From Verrucomicrobiota bacterium (lineage in GTDB: Bacteria; Verrucomicrobiota; Verrucomicrobiia; Verrucomicrobiales; Akkermansiaceae), in NCBI GenBank assembly GCA_026397725.1, contig JAPLUI010000336.1, positions 1 through 47,172 on the forward strand: a stretch of 47,172 bases of DNA, given 5' to 3'. Made by a program: the position numbers and the translations under genes. Below, in pieces: positions 8,877 to 15,505 of this stretch. Within the stretch, counting starts at the first letter, position 1. Every line of letters begins with the position of its first letter. The notes beneath the pieces are model-generated. The model did no database searches. It worked only from the letters and a program-made list of their open reading frames with translations, and was not told the DNA's origin.

Positions 8877-9060
8877 AGCAAGAAGCGGAACGAACGGAAC
8901 GGAATAGCAAGTGAGCGGGAGCGAGCGCAGCAATGGAGTGAAGAGAGTGGAGCGAGGGAAGAAATGACGAATGATGAGTGACGAATGGAAGATGGATTTA
9001 TGATTTTTGATTTATGAGTTTTGAATGGCGAGAGAAGACTGCCAACGGGCGGGGTGGTGG
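8877..9060. other. Purine-rich, low-complexity intergenic stretch
   Basis: This segment is dominated by GA/CG-rich near-repeats (for example GGAACGAACGGAACGG and GAGCGGGAGCGAGCGCAGC) followed by an AT-rich run near 8960-9020 of TGACGAATG-type units and TTTATGATTTTTGATTTATG. These look like dispersed noncoding repeats. No gene or clear regulatory site is supported. Confidence 0.45.
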
Positions 9061-9062
9061 CA

Positions 9063-9228
9063 GGGACCGACCTCCGGGCGGTCCGGTTGGGGCAGGTCCG
9101 CATGTTTCCAAATTCCCGAATCACCCCACAACCCCGAATTCATCCCGCGTTCGGGAATCCATCGGAATGAGAACCATTTTTCCCGTGCTCGAAACCGCCC
9201 ACAACCGGACCGCCCGGAGGTCGGTCCC
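9063..9228. repeat. Perfect 27-bp inverted repeat with nested smaller inverted repeat
   Basis: Bases 9063-9089 and 9202-9228 are exact reverse complements over 27 bases (core GACCTCCGGGCGGTCCGG). Between them lies a second inverted pair, TTCCCGAA near 9113 and TTCGGGAA near 9150, giving a nested cruciform-like architecture about 166 bases long. No open frame across it looks real. It resembles a REP-type or miniature dispersed element; there is no transposase. Confidence 0.85.
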
Positions 9229-9302
9229 TTGTCGCCCGGGGTGGCGGGCTGAAATCTTTGCCTTGGACAGTCTTGCCGCGGTCGGGGCACAAGGCGAATC
9301 CG

Positions 9303-9509
9303 TCATGGGTCGAACATGCACAGGAAATCGGTTGGGGTGATGGCGGGAACAGGCGACCCAATGAAATGTTGGACATTTGCGGGTTATGATGAAGTCGCAG
9401 GCATGACTTGCCGCTGAGTAGGCAATGACAGCATCTTCAAAATCCGGGAGCGTCAAGGCGCGGGCCTGTCTCCATCCAGCAGCACATTGATGTCCAGCAT
9501 GAGCGTCAT
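9303..9509 (-). pseudogene. PIN-domain (VapC-like) toxin relic, internally deleted and frameshifted
   Basis: Directly behind the antitoxin, with start ATG (9509-9507) overlapping its stop as ATGA, the frame reads MTLMLDINVLLDGDRPAP and stops. That is the N-terminus of a PIN-domain ribonuclease toxin, with the first catalytic Asp in LDINVLLD. A second frame just downstream encodes LPDFEDAVIAYSAASH and CDFIITR, the PIN C-terminal segment with its acidic residues. One extra A then shifts the frame to FIGSPVPAITPTDFL and a stop at 9303-9305. The central half of the domain (a full protein is about 130-140 residues) is deleted. The toxin cannot be functional. Confidence 0.82.
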
Positions 9510-9736
9510 TGGTGCTTGCGGGTCATGTCATCGTGGAATTCGGCAAGAGGATCGGCGGTCGATTGGAAGGCACCGGCGGCGGCCTTCACTAACGGGTGCA
9601 GGTCGGCCTGGAGTTGCAGCCGCAAATTCCGGGCATGTTGCGCGAGAAATCCTTCCGCCGAGATGCCCCGCTCCTGGGCAAAGGAGCGCAAGAAGGCCAA
9701 GTCCTCATCGGGCAACGGAATGGATAGGGTGGACAT
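9506..9736 (-). CDS. Small antitoxin-like protein of a broken toxin-antitoxin pair
   Basis: A 76-residue protein, the only intact gene on the minus strand. It begins MSTLSIPLPDEDLAFLRSFA, a pattern like the N-terminal DNA-binding segment of ribbon-helix-helix or related antitoxins, followed by an amphipathic helical C-terminus rich in Leu, Gln and Ala that would wrap a toxin. Its stop codon overlaps the start of a PIN-toxin relic, the classic antitoxin-toxin order and coupling. The antitoxin frame is complete although the toxin is destroyed. Function as antitoxin is inferred mainly from context; I could not assign a named family. Confidence 0.72.
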   Translation of the reverse strand: MSTLSIPLPDEDLAFLRSFAQERGISAEGFLAQHARNLRLQLQADLHPLVKAAAGAFQSTADPLAEFHDDMTRKHQ

Positions 9737-9830
9737 GCGTCGAGTCTAGGTCATGATCGGCCGTGTGGCAAGATTTTCCCATGCGACCGCGTGACGCTGG
9801 CTCTCTCCTGCCGCTGCCGCGCACGCGCAT

Positions 9831-10006
9831 CGACGGTCACAGACCGCCGCTGCAACTCCGCTCCTGTGGCGGCGCGTCTGTGACCGTCGCTGGTTACTGC
9901 ATGGGGTGTGAGGACGGATGGCCAATGAACCGCGGCCATTGGCTTGGCTTCGCGGTTCCTTCACTTTCCAGCCCGCTGGCAAGTGCGACGGTCACAGACC
10001 GCCGCT
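9831..10006. repeat. Dispersed palindromic repeats: 21-bp direct copies and 13-bp inverted arm
   Basis: The sequence CGACGGTCACAGACCGCCGCT occurs twice in direct orientation, at 9831-9851 and 9986-10006. Its first 13 bases also occur as an exact reverse complement at 9877-9889, so 9831-9889 can fold as a stem-loop. The 363-base open frame across this stretch is an accident of repeat composition. Confidence 0.85.
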
Positions 10007-10013
10007 ACAAATC

Positions 10014-10130
10014 GCGGACAGAACCGCGTTGCGGTTCTAGGTCGTTTTGGAACGCTCCCAGGGTAGCCGGCTGGCAACGGCAACCCTGGGCTGGAGGAAG
10101 CAACGCCGTTGGCGTAGTGGATTGACAAGC
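10014..10130. repeat. Stem-loop repeats upstream of the protease relic
   Basis: Two perfect hairpins lie here: GAACCGC-GTT-GCGGTTC near 10021-10037, and a pair CCCAGGGT / ACCCTGGG near 10058-10091 enclosing about 18 bases. Neither is followed by a T run, so I do not call them terminators. They look like further dispersed repeat units. Confidence 0.65.
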
Positions 10131-10206
10131 CGGAGTGCGTGAGCCACTCTTGAAGTATGACGACGCCAGCGACCTTGAACAAACCGGTGAATGCCATCAG
10201 CTTGCC

Positions 10207-10877
10207 ATGAACATCTGGCACGTCTGCCAGTGGTGCTGGTGGGGGCTGGTCCTGTGTCTAACGGACCACGCTGCCGCCGCCGTCACCGCCACCATCCTCG
10301 CGGGGGCGAAACGGATCTGCCCGCCGATACCCCGAGCAGTCGGTTAGACACGGCGGGGGAGTTTGCCTTCGTCGGCTCGCTGGCGATTGCCGGTGGCGGT
10401 GGAAACTACAAAGGCTCGGCGGTGGCCTTGTCGCCGGAGTGGGTGCTCACCGCCGGGCATAACGTCGATTTGAATGACGACGGGTTGCCGGATGCCGTGT
10501 GGAGCGGCACGTTTCATTTGCCGGGCATCGGGTCGTTCGGGGTGGCGCAGGCGTTCACGCCGCCGGGTTTCACGGGTTTTGCCAAGCCGACGGTGAACGA
10601 TGATTTGGCGCTGCTCCATCTATCCACACCGCTGCCCGCTGGCAAGGGCTTTCCGACGCTTGGCAGTGCCGCCGGACTGGGCGAGGTCATCACGCTGGTT
10701 GGCTTCGGGCGCTCCGGTTACGGGAGCTACGGCTACACCACCAACGCCACCCTGACGGACCGCCGGTTCGGCTCCAACATCATCGACAGCTTTCTGTTGG
10801 ACGACGAAGGTTCCGGGCGGGCGGAGGTGTTCCGTTATGATTTCGACACGCCGTCCTGCCATTTGGATGCGCCATAG
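10207..10877 (+). pseudogene. Trypsin-like (S1) serine protease relic, frameshifted and 3'-truncated
   Basis: The reading starts MNIWHVCQWCWWGLVLCL, a signal-peptide-like segment, then AAVTATILAG. A frame change is needed in a run of five G (about 10303-10307) to continue as GETDLPADTPSSRLDTAGEF. The rest is a trypsin-like fold: SAVALSPEWVLTAGHNVD carries the catalytic His, NDDLALLHLSTPLP the catalytic Asp, and VGFGRSGYGSYGYTT is typical. Similarity ends at FRYDFDTPS; the Ser-bearing GDSGG segment and about 100 further residues are missing, and the stop lies inside a palindromic repeat. Without the nucleophile it cannot be an active protease. Confidence 0.82.
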
Positions 10878-10914
10878 CAACGGCAAATGGCAGGTGCCGG
10901 AACAGTGCGGCACC
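10855..10914. repeat. Palindromic repeats at the truncation point of the protease relic
   Basis: CCTGCCATTT (10855-10864) and AAATGGCAGG (10885-10894) form an exact inverted pair around the stop codon of the truncated protease frame. Immediately after, GGTGCCG (10893-10899) pairs with CGGCACC (10908-10914). Their position suggests that a repeat-associated rearrangement removed the protease 3' end. Confidence 0.7.
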
Positions 10915-11338
10915 GTTGCATTCTCATGGGCCGTTGCAGCCGCAGGGCCAGTCAGGGCTGGGCGAGGCCGCCCGGCCCTACCGAACGCTCAGGGCTGGCT
11001 CCCGCCACAGCAGGCAGGATGGCCACTGTCCATGACAGCCAGGGCGTGCGGGCCGCGCCGCGCCGTGACCGCTATCGCATGCGAGGTCCATGCACCGCGC
11101 TTCATCACCGCCCATGCGGGCGGATCGTCGGCGGACCGGGCCGGTCCGCCCTACCGGCGGAATTGCGGTCAGTGACAGGTGCCAACCTGTCATGACAGAT
11201 TTTTTTCCCAGATGCGGATTCGTCGCTTGCATCACGACTCAGGTGCAACAGAATCTTCTTGAACAGGAGCCCCCAGAGGGAACGGAGGCTGGGTTCCCAG
11301 CCGCTCTTTTCAATTCAATCGCCTTAATAATCAGAGTC
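10915..11338. repeat. Intergenic region made of GC-rich palindromes
   Basis: No gene is recognisable in these 424 bases. Structure seen: GGCGGACC-GGGCC-GGTCCGCC near 11131-11151 and the perfect palindrome CTGTCATGACAG near 11188-11199, among other GC-rich near-palindromes. The last 100 bases, more AT-rich, lead into the GH2 relic and may retain its promoter. Confidence 0.5.
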
Positions 11339-11719
11339 ATGAAATCAAACGAGGCAACGCCCATTAAGAAAAAGAAACGGATTTCGGTATCAGGCGCGAC
11401 GGGATCACTGTCGCTGCTTTTGATGCTTGCCTCCACGATGCAAGCGGCCGCCGCGGCCGCCGCCGTGGCGTGGCAGCCGGTCCCTAACATCCTATTGTCG
11501 AAGTTCGCGAAGGATGTCGATCCGAAGGCCCCGCTGCCCGCCTATGACGCGACGCACGCCGCCATGCTACCGCTGATCAACAATGGACTTTCCGCCGCCA
11601 TTTGCGCCTGTCTCACCGACCTCGAATCCGGGCCCGACGGGTTCCTGACCTATGACCGCGAAGTCATGAAGATGCCGGTTGAAAGCATGAGGAAGTCCCA
11701 TGAGGCGCTGAAACACTGA
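11339..11719 (+). pseudogene. Internally deleted GH2 glycosidase (signal peptide fused in frame to C-terminus)
   Basis: A 126-residue frame. Residues 1-40 form a signal peptide (KKKKR then a Leu/Ala-rich core). Residues about 42-65, WQPVPNILLSKFAKDVDP, resemble the N-terminal start of secreted GH2 beta-galactosidase-type enzymes. Then the sequence jumps to NGLSAAICACLTDLES, DGFLTYDREVMKMP and a natural end, which resembles the last 50 residues of the same family (GLSAA...TDVEGEVNGLLTYDR type). About 500 or more central residues, including the catalytic barrel, are missing although the frame is kept. It may be a dead relic or a tiny secreted protein; I favour the relic. Confidence 0.65.
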
Positions 11720-11721
11720 CC

Positions 11722-12470
11722 ATGACTCTCATGAAAGGAAATAGGCATGAAATACCATGGACATATCAACTCTCGTGCTTCGCCAAATCCAGCTTGCCGG
11801 CAGCCGCCACCCTCACCGCCAAACTGCAAAACCAGGACGGCAGCAAAACCTATGCCTCATGCATCATTGGGCATCTAACGGATGGTTGGAAGAAACATTC
11901 CGGCAGCCTGACGGCCGACGACACCGACCCCCAGGGCCGCCTGACCCTGGATGTCACGACCGAAAAAGCCGGCACGCTATGGCTCGACGTGGTGTCGCTT
12001 TTCCCGCCGACCTGGAAAGGACGCCCTAACGGAACACGGCCCGACCTCGCCGAAATGGTGGCACGGATGAAGCCCGGCGTCATCCGCTTTCCGGGCGGCA
12101 ATTATGTGAGCACCGATTGGTGTGGCACCAACCAGCACGGGTACAAGTCGGACGGCATCATGCCCGAAGGATCGGCGGCGCAAATTGTCGATGAGCATTT
12201 CTATCAAAGCGGTGACTTTTTCTACGGCAACATGGAACGTTACAGCCCGAAGAACTATCCGCGCGGCGTGGAGCGTGAAGCCAAGGTGTTTCTTGGCGAG
12301 GTCTCGGCGGTGAAGGACACCCTCGAAGGAGCCCTCAAGGAAACCGCATTCCTGCTAGGAGCCGAGAAGTATTCGGACAAGGTCGTCATGGCGGCCTACG
12401 CGCCGCTCTTCACCCACGTGAATCGCAAGGGATGGCCGGCCAACGCCATCTACTTTGATGAATCCTTGAC
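11722..12470 (+). pseudogene. Internally deleted GH51 alpha-L-arabinofuranosidase relic
   Basis: The frame carries pieces of GH51 arabinofuranosidase in the right order. First comes a carbohydrate-binding-like region (YQLSCFAKSS, LTDGWKKHSG, GTLWLDVVSLFPPTWKGRPN), then the barrel start MKPGVIRFPGGNYV. It then jumps to VDEHFYQSGDFFYGNMERY, FLGEVSAV with the presumed nucleophile Glu, and ETAFLLGAEKYSDKVVMAAY, ending at NAIYFDES. The segment with the acid/base Glu is gone, as are the N-terminus with signal peptide and the C-terminal domain. After 12470 the frame enters unrelated sequence. It starts two bases after the GH2 relic, so the two were once neighbouring genes. Confidence 0.78.
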
Positions 12471-12491
12471 TCCTCCCTTTTCCCAGGCTCC

Positions 12492-12526
12492 CCGGTCCGG
12501 CCACCGGCTCTTGCAACGGCCTTCAC
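12492..12526 (+). promoter_or_regulatory. Leader element, copy 1 (CCGGT stem plus 29-nt shared block)
   Basis: CCGGT (12492-12496) and ACCGG (12503-12507) form a small hairpin with a six-base loop. The 29 bases 12498-12526 recur exactly at 25466-25494, 13 kb away. Each copy ends a little over 40 bases before an ATG that opens a signal-peptide coding frame (here 12572). It may be a leader structure or a scrap of shared coding sequence; the flanks also match at what would be synonymous positions in one frame (SPVRPPALATAFTP). Confidence 0.45.
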
Positions 12527-12571
12527 CCCCGAAAAGCCATTTGCTTGGCACAAGTCAAATTCCTATCAGTT

Positions 12572-15409
12572 ATGAAGCTCCGCACGTTTGCCGTCTTGTC
12601 GATGGTGTTTGGGTCGTGTCCGGTGTCATGGGCACAAAAATCCACGGCTCAGGCCTGGGATGACGAATGGCATGAAATCACCGGTCAGATCCAACTGGGC
12701 CCGAGCGGAGGGCGGGATGCGGCGCAGGCGCTGGATGCGCAGGCGCTGATTCTGCCGGATGACCGTGACCCGGCGGATGTCGTGGCCAGAAGACTGGGAG
12801 CACTGCTTGAGTATTATCGGAAAACCGGGCTCCTTCCGGCGACAAAACTCGATGAGTTCATCAGCCTGTACGCATCACTGGCGCCGCAGGTCAAGTCCGT
12901 GCCGGTGTCGGACGCCGGCAGCCGGATCCGGCTGTTCAACTCGGCATGCAGCATGCGGCGGACCATGATGTTTGCCAATCGGAACCTCGATTTCGACAAC
13001 CTTGTCTGCATGCTTGAGCAACCCGGTGAGAGCAGGATTGTCGAGCAGAACACCGCCGCATTTCCCGGTCATGTCGCGGGCGGCGGACCCATCATCATTA
13101 CGGGCTTCAAAACATCCCCGTCCATCTCCAAACCCCTTGAGAATGTCGCAGTCACCTCCGGCCCGTTTCAGGGCAACTCGATCAATGACCGGAAATTCTC
13201 AGGCCTTGATCTCAGCTTCAACGGGCGGCAGTTGCATTTCGCGGCCACTACCAACACCGATTGTTTCCACCTGTTCAAGTTTGACATGACCAGCGGCCGG
13301 CTGGCGCAATTGACCGATGGAATGCATGATGATATGGACCCGTGCCAACTCCCGTCAGGCAGGATCGTCTTTTCGTCAACCAGACGGGGCGGCATTGGCA
13401 GATGCCTGCTGACTCCGCAGTCATTGACTTATACCCTCCACAGCATGGATGAGGATGGTTCGGACATCATCCCCATCAGCTATCATGAAACCAATGACTG
13501 GCATCCGAGTGTGAACCATCAGGGAATGCTCGTGTACTGCCGCTGGGACTATTTCGACCGCTCCTGGGCCACCGCACACCACCTGTTCCTGTGCTTTCCC
13601 GACGGCCGCGACCCGCGCAACTGGCACGGCAATTATCCGCTGCCGTATGAAGTGATGCCCGACGGAATCACACCGGACCAATACGGTCAACTGACCGGTG
13701 CCGTGATCGAGGAGGGCCAGACCCAGGGCCGCTTTCTCAAGGAAGACGTTGATATGGATCTGCGTGCCATTCCCAATTCGCAAAACTATACGGCAACTGC
13801 CGTAGGCCATCACCAGGGGTTTTCCGGCAGCCTGATCATGCTCGACATCAATACGCCTGACGACGGCATGATGTCACAGGTGAAGCGGATCACGCCGCTC
13901 TATCATTTCCCGGAATCGGAAGACTGGCGCGGGCCGACACCCAAGGCCTACGGAACCTGCTGGCCGCTCAGCGAGGATCTATATCTGTGTAATTATTACT
14001 GGGGACTGTATCTGCTCGACCGGTTTGGAAACCGGGAACTCATTTATGATCCGGGTGGCGGGCCACACCGGGTCCGGGATCCGTTCCCATTGCGGTCACG
14101 CACCACACCGCCGGTTATCGACACCCATACCTTCCAGGGCAGGCGTGCCAGCCTGGCGGAGCATAAACCGGCCACGCTCGGCGTGTTAGACTGCCGTATC
14201 ACCGACAGTATTCCACGACCACTGCCTGCCGACGTCAAAATCAAATGGCTGCGCATCATCCAAATCATACCGCAGCTCCTAACCAGAATTGACACCGCGA
14301 CAACCCAGTACATGGGGTTTGCCGATGAGTCAACCGGCCGCCTGCCGCTGGGCATCGTGCCGGTTGAGGAAGACGGCAGTGTCTATTGCGAGGCGCCGGT
14401 CGGCAAGGCCCTCTATTTCCAACTGCTGGACGAAAATGGGATGGCCATCCACTCCATGCGTTCGGTCACCTATGTGCATCCGGGCGAGAACCTCACGTGT
14501 GTTGGGTGCCACGAAAGCAAATGGAAGGCCACCCCCTCCGTTGCGCGGCCGCTGGCGTTCAAGCGGCCGCCTTCAAAGATCATGCCGGAAGTGCCGGGCG
14601 GCGCGGTTCCCTTCAATTTCCACCGCTTGGTTGAGTGGCCGTTGTTCCAGACCCAATGCCTGCCTTGCCATCAACAGCGGAAAAAGGGCCTGCAGGACAT
14701 GAGCTACGCCGCTGTGGCAAAGTTCAATCTTGCCTTTGGCTATACCGGCACGCCGTTCAATTTCCCAGACCGTCAAGCGCAGGCACCACACACCCGTGAC
14801 CAGAGTCTGGACCGTTATCAGGTGGGCGGGTCCCGCACCACCCCAGGACGCACCGGCGCGCGGGCCTCGGGAATCTGGCTGGCTCTATCAACATTGCCAG
14901 CCCATAAGGAGTTAATGGCGAACCTGCCCAAGGACGACCTGCGGCGACTGACCCTGTGGCTCGACATGAATTCCAACGAACTGTGCTGGGAAAGCGATGA
15001 CCTGGGCGTGATCAACGCCCAGCGCAAGGGTGAGGTGTCGTGGCCCGGGATCGACGTGACACCGTGGAATCCGACGGGTACGGAATACCTGGGCAGTGAT
15101 GACGCCGCGCCATCGGCCGTGCCCGCCGCGCATATGACCGTGCGGTCCTTTCCAGTAAGTCATAACGAGCTGCGCTGGAACCCTGCAACCGATGCTGAAA
15201 GCGGCATCGGCTGTTATAGGATCTATCGGAACAATGAACTCCTCTGCATGGTGCCGGATACCCAATATCTCGACCGTGCGATTGTTGCCGGAACCACCTA
15301 CTCATACGAGATCTCCGCCGTTGATCGAACCGGAAAAGAGGGAGCGAAAACACCGGCCGTCCTGACTGCGGTGGCGCGAAATCCGGCAAGCGTTGAACCG
15401 GAACGTTAG
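12572..15409 (+). CDS. Secreted dihaem protein, hydrazine synthase alpha subunit-like (HzsA-related)
   Basis: A protein of about 945 residues with a signal peptide (MKLRTFAVLSMVFGSCPVSWA). The N-terminal half contains TolB/PD40-type beta-propeller repeats (LSFNGRQLHFAATT, LPSGRIVFSSTRRGG, SVNHQGMLVYCRWD). The C-terminal part has two c-type haem motifs, CVGCH near residue 643 and CLPCH near 696, then a fibronectin-like tail (LRWNPATDAESGIGCYRIYR). This is the architecture of HzsA-like proteins, abundant in Planctomycetota and Verrucomicrobiota outside anammox bacteria; no hydrazine synthase partners are present, so hydrazine synthesis is not implied. I chose ATG 12572 because the upstream TTG at 12545 would add residues ahead of the signal peptide. 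A periplasmic redox role beside glycosidases is inferred. Confidence 0.82.
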   Translation: MKLRTFAVLSMVFGSCPVSWAQKSTAQAWDDEWHEITGQIQLGPSGGRDAAQALDAQALILPDDRDPADVVARRLGALLEYYRKTGLLPATKLDEFISLYASLAPQVKSVPVSDAGSRIRLFNSACSMRRTMMFANRNLDFDNLVCMLEQPGESRIVEQNTAAFPGHVAGGGPIIITGFKTSPSISKPLENVAVTSGPFQGNSINDRKFSGLDLSFNGRQLHFAATTNTDCFHLFKFDMTSGRLAQLTDGMHDDMDPCQLPSGRIVFSSTRRGGIGRCLLTPQSLTYTLHSMDEDGSDIIPISYHETNDWHPSVNHQGMLVYCRWDYFDRSWATAHHLFLCFPDGRDPRNWHGNYPLPYEVMPDGITPDQYGQLTGAVIEEGQTQGRFLKEDVDMDLRAIPNSQNYTATAVGHHQGFSGSLIMLDINTPDDGMMSQVKRITPLYHFPESEDWRGPTPKAYGTCWPLSEDLYLCNYYWGLYLLDRFGNRELIYDPGGGPHRVRDPFPLRSRTTPPVIDTHTFQGRRASLAEHKPATLGVLDCRITDSIPRPLPADVKIKWLRIIQIIPQLLTRIDTATTQYMGFADESTGRLPLGIVPVEEDGSVYCEAPVGKALYFQLLDENGMAIHSMRSVTYVHPGENLTCVGCHESKWKATPSVARPLAFKRPPSKIMPEVPGGAVPFNFHRLVEWPLFQTQCLPCHQQRKKGLQDMSYAAVAKFNLAFGYTGTPFNFPDRQAQAPHTRDQSLDRYQVGGSRTTPGRTGARASGIWLALSTLPAHKELMANLPKDDLRRLTLWLDMNSNELCWESDDLGVINAQRKGEVSWPGIDVTPWNPTGTEYLGSDDAAPSAVPAAHMTVRSFPVSHNELRWNPATDAESGIGCYRIYRNNELLCMVPDTQYLDRAIVAGTTYSYEISAVDRTGKEGAKTPAVLTAVARNPASVEPER

Positions 15410-15505
15410 GGCGGAACCGGCTCTATCCGGAACCTCATTTCCCCTCCCACTGGCATGCCCGATGAAAGATGGGACAGCCGCCGGTTGTAACCGGAAATAC
15501 CCTCT
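15410..15505 (+). promoter_or_regulatory. Possible structured leader upstream of the LamG gene
   Basis: The 96 bases before the LamG gene hold the palindrome CCGGTTGTAACCGG (15481-15494), which ends 11 bases before the start codon, and a preceding GATGAAAGATGGGACAGCC segment faintly like the 3' half of cobalamin riboswitches. I could not complete a riboswitch fold, so this is only a note of a possible cis-regulatory hairpin. Confidence 0.22.

Noticed and set aside
9763..10125. A 120-codon frame
   Set aside because: Composed of dispersed repeat units that recur in direct and inverted orientation.
12545..12571. TTG start for the HzsA-like gene
   Set aside because: Adds nine residues ahead of a clean signal peptide and lies in relic sequence; ATG 12572 is better.
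12572..15409. Genuine hydrazine synthase (anammox) function
   Set aside because: Only the alpha-like protein is present, without beta/gamma subunits or hydrazine dehydrogenase; such homologues are common outside anammox bacteria.
15410..15505. Cobalamin riboswitch
   Set aside because: Only a partial 3'-half resemblance; the conserved core helices could not be assembled.
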